Shown here piece after piece: positions 46,777 through 56,734 of a stretch of 64,000 bases of DNA (the stretch's first letter is position 1; each line of letters opens with the position of its first letter). This DNA comes from Paramuribaculum sp. GTDB taxonomy: Bacteria; Bacteroidota; Bacteroidia; Bacteroidales; Muribaculaceae. A model generated the notes under the pieces. It had not been told where the DNA came from. It saw nothing but the letters and a program-made list of their open reading frames with translations, and made no database searches. Location of the stretch: positions 216,272 through 280,271 of the forward strand of contig JAFLSD010000003.1 in assembly GCA_022511125.1 (NCBI GenBank), in the 5' to 3' direction. The position numbers and the translations under genes are program-made.

Positions 46777-48621
46777 TTATATTGTTGATTTTAATGAATA
46801 TACCTTAAGATCTGACACTTTTACATTACCACCCTCGGCTTTCAAAGTCATGGTGGAGAAAGGAGTGGTGGGGAAGACTAAATTTGTCATAACGGCTTTG
46901 CCGGATTCCTCAAATACTTCCATGCTTGAAGTGTCGATAAAAATCCTCAATCCGAAAGTTGAGCCGGCCGAATGCACCGGAGCTGCTGTAACAGCTGCAA
47001 AATCGTCGCTGAACTCTGTCTGTCCGCTTTGGGACCGGTCGAATGAAAGTTTATCAGTGAGTGGGCTATAAGTCATTTTCACCTGTTCGCCTTTGTCGTT
47101 TGAGAATATCAGGGTGAAAGTTTTAGCTCCTTTTGCCTGTACCTTCATAAATATCTCACATATACCATTATTCTGCTCGGGAAGCGCTATCTGCTTCGTA
47201 TTTTTTCCGACAGTGAGCTGCTTTTCATTCAATGTCATGCGATCACGGAGTGAATCTACTTCTGGACTGGGTTTTGATGCTACATACAACTCGCCATCTT
47301 TCCCCCTGAAGAGCTTAAGGTCACGAGGCAAAGTGTTTGCGCTTCGGAACTGCAAAGTAGGTATCTCGTTGGCATACTGCCAGTTGCTCATCCATCCCAT
47401 TATTACTCTCCTGCCATTTGGAGCATCGCTCCAGCTCACATTAGCATAATTATCCTTACCATAGTCAAGCCATTTTGTGGGAATCATACCGTTAAGGTCA
47501 GTGTCGGCCGTAAAAGTCTTTCCATCAAAGTCGCCCACGAAATACTGAGTCGCACTTCCTCCAAACGGCCCTCCGGGATTGATATTACATAGAAGTACCC
47601 ATTTGGTTTCATTAGTGCCCTCGACCGGTAGTGGAAAGAGATCGGGACACTCCCAAACACCTCCCTGGGCACCCAGTCCTTTGCCGAAAGATCCGGTCAG
47701 AGTCCACTTCTTCATATCGGGTGAAGAGAAAATCAACATCTCTTTTTCCAGGGCGTGAGCAAGTACGAGTGTCCATGTTTTTGTATCCTCGTTCCAGAAC
47801 ATATTGGGGTCTCTTGCTTCGCTCTCAAGTGTAATGACAGGGCTTCCTGGATAAAACTTGAAGGTCTCGCCATTATCTGTACTCCACATCAGACTTTGCG
47901 TCTGGTTTTTCCCTGCGGTAGTGTACATCGTTACTACGGCATCCTTTCCGAACCCCGCGCTTCCTGTCTTGTCAACAGCGGAACTACCGCTAAATGCGGC
48001 GCCAAAACCGTTGGGTTCGATTGCCGCCCCATGGTGATTCCAGTTCACGAGATCAGTCGATGTCGAATGACCCCATGTCATATTCTGCCATTTGGATCCG
48101 TAAGGATTCCATTGATAATAGAGATGCCACACACCGTCCTTGTAGAACATTCCGTTCGGATCGTTCATCCATCCGTACTCGGGCGTATGATGGAAGAGAG
48201 GACGGTATTTTTCTTTATTGGAGGTGTCGAAATTGTCGGACAGCGAAAATTTATCCCAGCACACATATACGACAGAATCTTTCGCGACAGGGCGTCCTTG
48301 GGCGAAGTCCACATCAAGCACCACTTGCTTGCCATTATAAGGCGTCAGATCAAACGGCACGAAATAATCCACCTTTGATTTTGCCAATCTCGCATATATA
48401 GTTTTATCGATCTTACCATCGGCTATAACGTTTATTTCGGCATCGTCCGCGGAGTCCTGAATTGGCATCAGAAGGAAATGTTTCCCGCCGTCAACGCGTA
48501 CAAGAGTATTTGTTTGGCTGAGATGGTCGACCGTAACTTCTTTCTGTCCGGCGGAGGAATGTCCCGGCGCGAACAAAACGGAAGCGATTATAAGCATCAA
48601 TGGCATCAAGTTCGTTTTCAT
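46777..48621 (-). CDS. Exo-acting fructan hydrolase, glycoside hydrolase family 32
   Basis: The 614-residue protein has a signal peptide (about 1-25) and an N-terminal DUF4980-like domain (about 28-125). The five-blade GH32 catalytic domain follows. The nucleophile Asp154 is in WMNDPNGM, RDP is at 270-272, and the acid/base Glu324 is in ECPDLF. A C-terminal beta-sandwich begins at about 460. It releases fructose from levan, inulin or sucrose-type oligosaccharides. No lipobox is seen, so it is likely periplasmic. It is the first gene of the leftward arm of the fructan locus. Confidence 0.94.
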   Translation of the reverse strand: MKTNLMPLMLIIASVLFAPGHSSAGQKEVTVDHLSQTNTLVRVDGGKHFLLMPIQDSADDAEINVIADGKIDKTIYARLAKSKVDYFVPFDLTPYNGKQVVLDVDFAQGRPVAKDSVVYVCWDKFSLSDNFDTSNKEKYRPLFHHTPEYGWMNDPNGMFYKDGVWHLYYQWNPYGSKWQNMTWGHSTSTDLVNWNHHGAAIEPNGFGAAFSGSSAVDKTGSAGFGKDAVVTMYTTAGKNQTQSLMWSTDNGETFKFYPGSPVITLESEARDPNMFWNEDTKTWTLVLAHALEKEMLIFSSPDMKKWTLTGSFGKGLGAQGGVWECPDLFPLPVEGTNETKWVLLCNINPGGPFGGSATQYFVGDFDGKTFTADTDLNGMIPTKWLDYGKDNYANVSWSDAPNGRRVIMGWMSNWQYANEIPTLQFRSANTLPRDLKLFRGKDGELYVASKPSPEVDSLRDRMTLNEKQLTVGKNTKQIALPEQNNGICEIFMKVQAKGAKTFTLIFSNDKGEQVKMTYSPLTDKLSFDRSQSGQTEFSDDFAAVTAAPVHSAGSTFGLRIFIDTSSMEVFEESGKAVMTNLVFPTTPFSTMTLKAEGGNVKVSDLKVYSLKSTI

Positions 48622-48651
48622 GATTTTTAGAATTGATTTCGTTTTGCATTA

Positions 48652-48659
48652 CAAAGCTA
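48652..48659 (-). promoter_or_regulatory. Putative -7 box for the GH32 operon
   Basis: TAGCTTTG on the minus strand matches TAnnTTTG, with a leader of about 25 bases. It is divergent from the sensor promoter at 48764. The 100 bases between them are a likely site for the sensor's AraC domain. Confidence 0.6.
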
Positions 48660-48763
48660 CTCTCTCTATTCCAAAATTGAAATAAATTTTATTGCATCTG
48701 CTATAAAAAATGATGTATCAAAATAATTTTTATGCCATAAGCTACAATATTACAATTAATTAT

Positions 48764-48771
48764 TATCTTTG
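48764..48771 (+). promoter_or_regulatory. Putative -7 box for the hybrid sensor gene
   Basis: TATCTTTG matches TAnnTTTG, 43 bases before the ATG at 48815. Confidence 0.6.
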
Positions 48772-48814
48772 TATCCGTTTCTAACCCTACTCATAAAAAG
48801 GAGTACCGTTTCAA

Positions 48815-51547
48815 ATGCGTAAATTAAATTTATTACTTTTATTTTTTTTAATCTTATTTCTCTCCGGTTGTAATAATGGCGAAGCCTACAAAATAGGCGT
48901 TTCGCAATGTAGCGACGATGATTGGCGTCGTCGAATGAACGAAGAACTGATCAGAGAAATCGTCTTACATCCGGAAGCTACCATCGAAATCCGATCTGCC
49001 AACGACGACAATGAAAAACAGGCTGAGGATATCCGTTATTTTCTGAATAACAATTTCGACATTATCCTTGTAGCTCCCAATGAAGCTGATGCGATAACTC
49101 CTGTTGTCGAAGAAGTTTACAATTCAGGAGTACCCGTGGTCATTTTCGACAGAAATATCAATGGTGAGTCCTATACCGCCATGCAAGGTGTCGACGACGA
49201 AGGCATCGGTCGCTCTGCTGCCCATTACGCCGCTACTCATTACGGTGATAACATCACGGTGATAGAGCTCCAAGGACTACCGGGGTCAACTCCCGCTATC
49301 GCAAGAAATGCAGGCTTTCAGCAGGAAGCAAGAAAACACAATTTTAATACAGTAGCTACGGCTTATGGTAACTGGAATTATGAGGATGCCGCTGATGTCG
49401 TAGATTCCCTGTTGGAAGAAAATCCTGATGTCGACCTGATTTTCGCCCATAACGACCGTATGGCAATAGCCGCCTCTGAGATAGCCCGAAAGCGAGGGCT
49501 TTCAACGAAAGTAATAGGCATTGATGCTGTGCCTGAAGTAGGCGTCAAGGCTGTGGCCGACAGTGTGATAGACGCTACTTTTATTTATCCTTCCGCTGGA
49601 GATAAGCTGATAAATACAGCTTTGGCCATCCTCAAAGGCGAACCCTATCAACGGAAGAATATCTTGCCACCGTCCTCACCGGTAGATGCTTCAAATGTAG
49701 ATTTAATAATATTTCAGAATCAATCTATCGACGAAAATGCCGAGAAAATCAAAATACTTAAAGGAGATCTCGACAATTACTGGGAGAAACACTCATCACA
49801 GACCTATCTTTTCAATATAGTAATTGTGCTCGTCATAATTCTCTGTGTCTTCGTGTTCCTTCTTCTCAGAGCTTTCTGGCAGAGAAAAAAATATCACGAC
49901 GAGATCCTGAGACAAAACAAGCTGCTTGAAGAACAACGCGACACGGAAAAGGAACTCAACCGCCAGCTCCATGAGGTTACGCAGTCAAAGCTGATGTTCT
50001 TCACCAACGTCTCTCACGATCTAAGAACGCCCCTCACTCTTATTGCCGAGCCTGTATCTCAATTGGCCGATGCTGAAAATCTGGATCCGACGCAAAAAAA
50101 GCTTATCGGAATCGCCAAAAGAAACGTAATCATCCTCAACCGTCTTATCAATCAAATACTCGATTTCCGTAAATATGAGCACGGAAAACTTGCTCTGCAC
50201 GTTTCTGAAGCTAACCTTTTGCCATTGATTTCTGACTGGACGGAATCTTTTATCGAGCTAGCAAAGAGACACAATATGAGGCTCACAGCAGAGATCGATA
50301 TTCCTGATGGTTTTTCAATGGCAATAGATGTGGAAAAGATTGAGCGCGTGTTCTTCAATCTGATGTCAAATGCCTTCAAGTACACTCCTGAACACGGAAA
50401 TATCACCCTTTCATGTTATATAAAGGATAATGAGCTGTTCCTTTCCGTCAAAGATAACGGTCAAGGTATCAGCGCCATGGATATTGACAATATTTTCGAT
50501 CGTTTCTATCAGGCAGACAAAGTTCATCCTAAAGGTTCGGGTATAGGATTGTCGCTCGCCAAAGCCTTCGTTGAGATGCATGGAGGAACTATTTCTGTTG
50601 AGAGCGAACTCGGCGAAGGCACCGAATTTATTGTCCGTATCCCTGTGACACACACAGAAGGAATTCCTTCTTCATCCTTTGAAAGATCTGTGACTACGGA
50701 GGATGTTGAAGCTGAACTCGGCGAGAAACAGGAGACGACTTTGTCTAATTCCGACAATAAGCCTTTGCTTTTGGTTATTGACGATAATTTGGATATCCGT
50801 CAACTGATAGGAGAGCTTATGAGCGATGAATACAGCATTATTTTCGCCTCCAACGGCAAAGAAGGCGTCAGGATGGCAACGAAATATATCCCCGATCTCA
50901 TCATCTGCGACGTCATGATGCCCGAGATGGATGGATTGGATTGCAGCAATTTCATTAAAGGAGAGGTTTCTACGTCCCACATACCAATTCTAATGTTGAC
51001 AGCATGTGCCCTCGACGAGCAAAGGATCAGCGGTTATGAACATGGTGCCGATGGTTATATTTCAAAACCGTTCAGCAGTAAACTTCTGAAAATCCGCTGC
51101 AAAAATCTGATGGATAACCGACGTCGGATTTACGACTACCTGAGTGGAGAAGGCTGTCCACCCTCGGCCAAACGTAAGGAAAAGCCAACTGAGGGCATCA
51201 CGGATATGGAAAATGAATTCTATTCACGGTTCATTTCAAGAGTAAAAGAAAAAATGTCGGATCCGGATCTCAATGTCGATGCTCTTGCTTCCGACATGGG
51301 GCTGGGCAGATCGCAATTATATAGGAAAATTAAAGCCTTGACCAACTGCTCTCCGGTGGAAATAATCCGAGATTTGCGTCTGAAAAAAGCACGGGAACTG
51401 TTAACCGCAACTGATATGACTATAAGCGAGATAGCATATCAAGTGGGATTTTCCACGCCGGCATATTTCACACGTTGTTACCGGGAAGTGTACAACGAGA
51501 CGCCAACTGATCTCCGCGACAAAATCATCAGTAAAAAGACCATTTGA
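48815..51547 (+). CDS. Hybrid two-component sensor with periplasmic sugar-binding domain (BT1754-like)
   Basis: The 910-residue single-protein sensor and regulator starts with a lipobox-like signal (FLSGC, Cys19). A type I periplasmic binding domain spans 24-315 (VFDRNINGESYTAMQGVDDEG, FAHNDRMAIAASEIARK). A membrane helix lies at 331-353. The histidine kinase has His401 in NVSHDLRTPL and ATPase N and G boxes to about 612. The receiver (650-765) has Asp699, and a C-terminal AraC domain has ISEIAYQVGFSTPAYFTRCY. It lacks Y_Y_Y beta-propellers. This layout matches the fructose sensor BT1754 of B. thetaiotaomicron, so fructose is the inferred signal. It sits between its two target operons. Confidence 0.93.
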   Translation: MRKLNLLLLFFLILFLSGCNNGEAYKIGVSQCSDDDWRRRMNEELIREIVLHPEATIEIRSANDDNEKQAEDIRYFLNNNFDIILVAPNEADAITPVVEEVYNSGVPVVIFDRNINGESYTAMQGVDDEGIGRSAAHYAATHYGDNITVIELQGLPGSTPAIARNAGFQQEARKHNFNTVATAYGNWNYEDAADVVDSLLEENPDVDLIFAHNDRMAIAASEIARKRGLSTKVIGIDAVPEVGVKAVADSVIDATFIYPSAGDKLINTALAILKGEPYQRKNILPPSSPVDASNVDLIIFQNQSIDENAEKIKILKGDLDNYWEKHSSQTYLFNIVIVLVIILCVFVFLLLRAFWQRKKYHDEILRQNKLLEEQRDTEKELNRQLHEVTQSKLMFFTNVSHDLRTPLTLIAEPVSQLADAENLDPTQKKLIGIAKRNVIILNRLINQILDFRKYEHGKLALHVSEANLLPLISDWTESFIELAKRHNMRLTAEIDIPDGFSMAIDVEKIERVFFNLMSNAFKYTPEHGNITLSCYIKDNELFLSVKDNGQGISAMDIDNIFDRFYQADKVHPKGSGIGLSLAKAFVEMHGGTISVESELGEGTEFIVRIPVTHTEGIPSSSFERSVTTEDVEAELGEKQETTLSNSDNKPLLLVIDDNLDIRQLIGELMSDEYSIIFASNGKEGVRMATKYIPDLIICDVMMPEMDGLDCSNFIKGEVSTSHIPILMLTACALDEQRISGYEHGADGYISKPFSSKLLKIRCKNLMDNRRRIYDYLSGEGCPPSAKRKEKPTEGITDMENEFYSRFISRVKEKMSDPDLNVDALASDMGLGRSQLYRKIKALTNCSPVEIIRDLRLKKARELLTATDMTISEIAYQVGFSTPAYFTRCYREVYNETPTDLRDKIISKKTI

Positions 51548-51757
51548 TCATACGGGATGCTTAAAATGCCGCGATCTTTACAGACCACAGCATTAATTTT
51601 TCAGCCGACAATGACTGGAAACCATGATTATTGTTGCATTCTCTTTCAGAAATCGTTATGCGAATCATTTTTGATAGCCCTTTCAACATTTGTATAATTA
51701 TCAGTTTATAAGGCTCAAATAATTTTGTCGCAGAAAATTTTAACCAACATTTCTAAC
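51548..51757 (+). promoter_or_regulatory. SusC promoter region with -7 box at 51720-51727
   Basis: TAATTTTG (51720-51727) matches TAnnTTTG and gives a leader of about 25-30 bases before the ATG at 51758. The upstream 150 bases hold no ORF and are the likely operator for the hybrid sensor. I could not define its binding site by eye. Confidence 0.55.
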
Positions 51758-54700
51758 ATGAAAAAACAAGTTTTATCTGCGTTAATCTTCCTGCTGACAG
51801 CATTTATAGTGCATGCGCAGGAAAACATTACTGTCAATGGAACAGTACTCTCAAAGGTGGACGGTGATCCGCTGATGGGTGTGACTGTTATTTGTGAATC
51901 AAACACTACAATCGGCGTTTCCACCGATTTTGATGGAAATTTCACACTGGAAGTACCCAAAGGGTCAAATCTGAAATTCTCATATATCGGATTCAAGCCT
52001 ATGGTGCTTAAAGCGGAACCTCAGATGACAGTCGAGATGGATGAGGACGGAGCCGTTCTCGAAGAGGTTGTAGTGGTAGGTTATTCAACTGAAAAGAAAG
52101 CCGACCTTACAGGCTCCGTTTCTGTAGTAAAGATGAAGGACGTTTCCGACACACCTACAGGAAACGTACTCCAGGCGCTTCAAGGTCGCGTGGCCGGTAT
52201 GAATGTCAGCACTGACGGTACACCGGGCGGTCTGAGTACAGGGGTTTCTATTCGTGGTAACTCCTCTTTCCGCGGCGATGCCAACGGTCCTCTTTACGTG
52301 ATCGATGGCGTTATGACAAGGGACAATCCCGGTACTATTCTCAACAGCAATGACATCGAATCAATCCAGGTGTTGAAGGACGCTGCTTCCGCTTCTATCT
52401 ATGGCGCACAGGCTGCCAATGGCGTTGTTATTATCACGACCAAAAGAGCGGGAGCCGGTGAAGCAAGAGTTACTTTCGATGCAACTCTGACACTCCAGAA
52501 ATATCGCAGCGGGCTCGACCTCCTCGATGCATATCAGTGGGGCGAAGTCTATTGGAGCGCTTATAAATATGCTCACGGAGGAGCTACTCCCGAATCGGCT
52601 ATTTACGGTAACGGTCCTACTCCACAGCTACAGGCCTACAACAACCTAAACGGTATTTCAGTTAGCCCGCAGTCGACCAACTGGGAAGATATAATCCATC
52701 GCACGGCTCTCATGCAGACTTATACTGTCGGCCTCTCTAAAGGAACTGAGAACGGTACTTCGTCAATGTCGCTAAGTTGGCTCGACCATGACGGCGTGGT
52801 TAAAGGAACAAACTATCAGAAAGTCAACAGCCGATTCAGTACCGACTACGGTTTCATCAACAACCGTCTCAAAGCCGGAGGTAACGTTGCTATCAACTGG
52901 TGGAGAGCACACTATATGCCCGATGGAGCTGAGGAAAATGCAGTTAAACAACATCCGGCAAAGGCTGTATACGACAGCGAAGGCAACTATAACGATGCAA
53001 TTACCGGCGAACTCGGAGATGCTCCTAATATGATGCGTCTGATCGAAATCAACTCCAACAACAAGCATGAATACTGGAGGATTTTCGGAAATGCATATCT
53101 TCAGATTGAACCTATCAAGAATCTCATAGTACGCACAAACTTCGGTGTGAACTACTACAGCGAAATGAACAAGACTTTCATGCCCGAATCATTAAGAGAT
53201 CCTATCAACTCACTTAATCAGTCCACAGCCAAGACTACCGACTGGGTTTGGTCGACTACGGGTCAATACAACCGTGATTTCGGCAAGAACTCCATAATGG
53301 CACTCCTTGGTTTTGAGTCAAAGAGATATCATAACGAAAACTTCGGTGGTTCAGGAACAGGACTTGTTATCAACGACGAAAACTACTGGTACCTTTCCAA
53401 TGTGACAGGCAACAAGAATGTATGGGCTGGTGCATCAAATTATTCCATGTATTCTTACTTCGGTAAATTCAATTATTCCTACGCCAATCGCTATCTCCTT
53501 TCGTTGACCATACGTCGCGATGCATCTTCCCGTCTCTCCCCTGATCATAACTACGACTGGTTCCCTTCGGTATCGGCTGGCTGGCGTATAGCTCAGGAAA
53601 ACTTCATGGAGAACACACGCGGATGGCTCTCCGATCTCAAACTTCGCGCATCATGGGGTATCAACGGTAATGACCTTATCGATAACGAAGCTTTCTATGC
53701 CAAATATCTAATGAGTCTCAACCGCGGTTCTTACAATATGAATGGCGACGGCGCCACACTTTCCCCGGGTGCTTATCGTATCCGCACTACGAACCCCGAT
53801 CTGAAATGGGAACGCACGTATCAGACAAATGTAGGTCTTGACGCTGCATTCTTAAACAACCGACTCAGTTTCTCCTTCGATTATTTCTTCAAGGAAACAA
53901 AGGACATGCTTGTAGAAAAACCCTATATCGCTACTATCGGCGAGGGTGGTTACTGCTGGTACAACGGTGGAGAAATGACCAACCGGGGTGTCGAAGCTCA
54001 GATAAATTGGCAAACTGTGGTAAACAAGAATTTCAGCTATGAGGTTGGCTTCAATCTCTCGGTTCAGAAAAACAAAGTTACCGACCTTCTCGACGACATC
54101 TATTACAGCTATGGTGGTGGTTATGCAGGACACTCTCTCGTAGGTCAGTCAATAGGCTCATGGATGGGATTCAAGACTGACGGTGTTTTCCATTCGCAGG
54201 CTGAAGTCGATCAATATCGCAAAGACTATCAGGTTGAATTCGGTAATCCCGGAGTGGGACGCGTGAAATATGTAGATGTAAACGGCGACGGAAAAATCAA
54301 CTGGGACGACCGCACTTGGCTCGGTTGCGACCTCCCGAAAGCCACTTTCGGCCTCAACCTCGGAGCTCGCTGGAAAGGATTCGACGCTAACATGTTCTTC
54401 TCTGCTATCATTCGTGACGCATTCAACAACTCCAAATTCTATACCGACCTCTTCCAGGGATGGAATGGTAACCACGGTGTAAGCCTTCTCGAAGCAGCGA
54501 ATGCCTATAACGATTTCCTCTCGACAGGTTATTACAATTGCGAAACTCCCGCTCCTACAACCGACAATAATAATTCCGAGACAGAACTTTCAGAATTCAT
54601 GCTTGATAACGGCAATTTCCTCCGTCTCAAGACTCTGACTGTCGGCTATACACTGCCTTCTTCGGTGATGCAGAAACTTCATCTTAAGAGTGCCCGCGTT

Positions 54701-54820
54701 TACTTCCAGGCACAGAACGTGTTCACTATCACCAAATATAAAGGAGCGGATCCCGAAGGCCTCGGCTATCCATACGCTATGCCGCAGCAATTCACTTTCG
54801 GTGTACAATTCGGATTCTAA
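51758..54820 (+). CDS. SusC-family TonB-dependent fructan transporter
   Basis: The 1020-residue outer-membrane protein has a signal peptide (LSALIFLLTAFIVHAQ) and an N-terminal CarboxypepD_reg-like domain (NGTVLSKVDGDPLMGVTV). The TonB box region and plug contain LEEVVVVGYSTEKKADLTGSV, and the barrel ends FTFGVQFGF. With SusD it imports oligosaccharides using TonB energy. Specificity for fructans is inferred from the surrounding GH32 and sensor genes. The ORF opens with TTG at 51725, but that codon overlaps the -7 box, so ATG 51758 is used. Confidence 0.95.
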   Translation: MKKQVLSALIFLLTAFIVHAQENITVNGTVLSKVDGDPLMGVTVICESNTTIGVSTDFDGNFTLEVPKGSNLKFSYIGFKPMVLKAEPQMTVEMDEDGAVLEEVVVVGYSTEKKADLTGSVSVVKMKDVSDTPTGNVLQALQGRVAGMNVSTDGTPGGLSTGVSIRGNSSFRGDANGPLYVIDGVMTRDNPGTILNSNDIESIQVLKDAASASIYGAQAANGVVIITTKRAGAGEARVTFDATLTLQKYRSGLDLLDAYQWGEVYWSAYKYAHGGATPESAIYGNGPTPQLQAYNNLNGISVSPQSTNWEDIIHRTALMQTYTVGLSKGTENGTSSMSLSWLDHDGVVKGTNYQKVNSRFSTDYGFINNRLKAGGNVAINWWRAHYMPDGAEENAVKQHPAKAVYDSEGNYNDAITGELGDAPNMMRLIEINSNNKHEYWRIFGNAYLQIEPIKNLIVRTNFGVNYYSEMNKTFMPESLRDPINSLNQSTAKTTDWVWSTTGQYNRDFGKNSIMALLGFESKRYHNENFGGSGTGLVINDENYWYLSNVTGNKNVWAGASNYSMYSYFGKFNYSYANRYLLSLTIRRDASSRLSPDHNYDWFPSVSAGWRIAQENFMENTRGWLSDLKLRASWGINGNDLIDNEAFYAKYLMSLNRGSYNMNGDGATLSPGAYRIRTTNPDLKWERTYQTNVGLDAAFLNNRLSFSFDYFFKETKDMLVEKPYIATIGEGGYCWYNGGEMTNRGVEAQINWQTVVNKNFSYEVGFNLSVQKNKVTDLLDDIYYSYGGGYAGHSLVGQSIGSWMGFKTDGVFHSQAEVDQYRKDYQVEFGNPGVGRVKYVDVNGDGKINWDDRTWLGCDLPKATFGLNLGARWKGFDANMFFSAIIRDAFNNSKFYTDLFQGWNGNHGVSLLEAANAYNDFLSTGYYNCETPAPTTDNNNSETELSEFMLDNGNFLRLKTLTVGYTLPSSVMQKLHLKSARVYFQAQNVFTITKYKGADPEGLGYPYAMPQQFTFGVQFGF

Positions 54821-54847
54821 ATTGATTAATATTTAATAGATTAGATT

Positions 54848-56611
54848 ATGAAAATTCAAAATATATTCGTATCAATAGCCTGCGCGGCAATGTTGACTGG
54901 CTGTAGCGAGGATTTTCTTAAAAACACTCCACAGGGCAGTCTAAACGATGGATTGATGAATTCTCCGGCAGCAATTGATCTCCTCGTTAATGCGGCTTAC
55001 GCCGGCCTTTCAGGACTCACCAACGAACAGGGTGATCCCACTTTCCGACCCACGTCCAACTGGTGGTATGGCGAAGTTCGCGCCGACAACGCATACAAAG
55101 GTGGTGGAGGTGAGGGCGACGTACTTAACCTCGACCAGATTGAAAAGTTCGAAAATATGGCCGACAATGGCGATATGGACGGAAAATGGTTTAACCTCTA
55201 TAGCCAGATTTCTCGCTGTCAGTCAGCCCTCAGGGTGCTCAATGAAGCCACGGTGGAAGACGTGCCCGAAAGAGCCTCCAGAATTGCTGAAATGAAAGTG
55301 CTCCGCGCTCACTTCTACTTCGAACTTGTGCGTTTCTTCAATAAAGTGCCATACATGGACGAGAACCTTCCGGTTACCGAATATGTCAATGTTCCTAACG
55401 ATGAGTTTACACGTGACCAGCATCTATCTCGCATCGCTGCAGAACTCCTTGAAGCAGCAGAATCACTTCCGGTGCGTCAGGCCGAAGTGGGACGAATCAA
55501 TCGCAATATCGCTCTCGCCTATGCAGCCAAAGTGAAACTTTATCAGGCCTACGAACAGGATCCTCAGACTCATGCAGTTGTCAACATCAACAAAACTCTT
55601 CTTAACGAAGTCGTTCAATTGATTGACCGAGTTGAAGGATGCGACTTACTTCCCGACTTCCAGTATCTCGATCTCGTGGAATATGACAATAGTGTAGAGT
55701 CCGTATTCGAAATCCAGTATTCGATGAACGACGGTTCTGATGCTGCCGGTAGAATCAACTGGAGTAACCAGCTTTGCTCTCCGGGCGGAAACAGCCCTTA
55801 TGGAGGTGACGGTTTCTTCGTTCCTTCTCAAGACCTCATTAATGCTTATCAGACTGACGAAAACGGTCTCCCTGTGTTCGACTATCAGAGTCTGCCTGAC
55901 TACGCCGTAGTTGAGTTCCTTGACGATGAACATCAGAATCTACTGAACACCGAACCGAATGTTGACCCCCGTCTTGATTTCGTTGTAGGCCGTCCTACTA
56001 TCACTTGGAAAACTTGGACTGAACGTCCTTGCCAGTCATGGGTACGCGACAGAGGCGTTTACGGACATAACTGTCAGAAGCGATTCCTCGTATCACCTGA
56101 AAGTTCCCACATCTCATTCCTCGGTTGTCACGGTCTCTCCGACCTTAACTGGCGAATAATCCGCTACGCCGACCTTCTCCTCTACAAAGCCGAAGCTCTC
56201 ATTGAACTGGGAGATCTCGAACCGGCACGTCAACTCATTAACCGCGTCCGCGAAAGAGCTATGAATAGCCAATATGTGAAAGATTTCAATGATCCGAGCA
56301 AGTATGCGGCCAACTATAAAATCGGCCTCTATCCTCAGGCGGGATGGACTCAGGAATATGCACGTCAGGCACTACGCACTGAAATGCGTCTTGAGAAGGC
56401 GCTCGAAGGAGAAAGATTCTTTGACCTCGTAAGATGGGGTATAGCCAAGGAAGTAATGACAAATTATCTTCAGGCCGAACAGGACAACCGCATTTACTAT
56501 AAAGGCAAAACCTTCGACGCTGGTCGCGAATACTTCCCTATTCCCGTGGCACAGTATAACTTCTCACTCGGACGATATACACAGAATCCAGGATATCCGG
56601 CATTTAAATAA
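54848..56611 (+). CDS. SusD-family glycan-binding lipoprotein
   Basis: The 587-residue protein has a lipobox LTGC (Cys19) and the RagB/SusD fold, with TPR-like helices. Examples are LKNTPQGSLNDGLMNSPAAIDLLVN near the N-terminus and WRIIRYADLLLYKAEALIELG plus EGERFFDLVRWG near the C-terminus. It forms the lid over SusC and binds the polysaccharide at the cell surface. It starts 27 bases after susC. No SusE/F-like binding protein or surface endo-fructanase follows before the terminator. Confidence 0.95.
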   Translation: MKIQNIFVSIACAAMLTGCSEDFLKNTPQGSLNDGLMNSPAAIDLLVNAAYAGLSGLTNEQGDPTFRPTSNWWYGEVRADNAYKGGGGEGDVLNLDQIEKFENMADNGDMDGKWFNLYSQISRCQSALRVLNEATVEDVPERASRIAEMKVLRAHFYFELVRFFNKVPYMDENLPVTEYVNVPNDEFTRDQHLSRIAAELLEAAESLPVRQAEVGRINRNIALAYAAKVKLYQAYEQDPQTHAVVNINKTLLNEVVQLIDRVEGCDLLPDFQYLDLVEYDNSVESVFEIQYSMNDGSDAAGRINWSNQLCSPGGNSPYGGDGFFVPSQDLINAYQTDENGLPVFDYQSLPDYAVVEFLDDEHQNLLNTEPNVDPRLDFVVGRPTITWKTWTERPCQSWVRDRGVYGHNCQKRFLVSPESSHISFLGCHGLSDLNWRIIRYADLLLYKAEALIELGDLEPARQLINRVRERAMNSQYVKDFNDPSKYAANYKIGLYPQAGWTQEYARQALRTEMRLEKALEGERFFDLVRWGIAKEVMTNYLQAEQDNRIYYKGKTFDAGREYFPIPVAQYNFSLGRYTQNPGYPAFK

Positions 56612-56666
56612 TATATATGATCGTTAGTAGTTAATTGTTAGTTTTAAGGTTTTAGATTCCCTTACG

Positions 56667-56703
56667 AAGGAGGACGTGATAGCAACACTATCACGTCCTC
56701 CTT
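56667..56703. terminator. Strong bidirectional terminator between susD and the DUF262 genes
   Basis: A perfect 16-base stem (56667-56682 with 56688-56703) has a 5-base loop. T/A-rich flanks lie on both sides. It separates the convergent fructan locus and DUF262 operon. Confidence 0.9.
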
Positions 56704-56734
56704 ACATCTTTATTCTATCTACTCTTTCAACATC

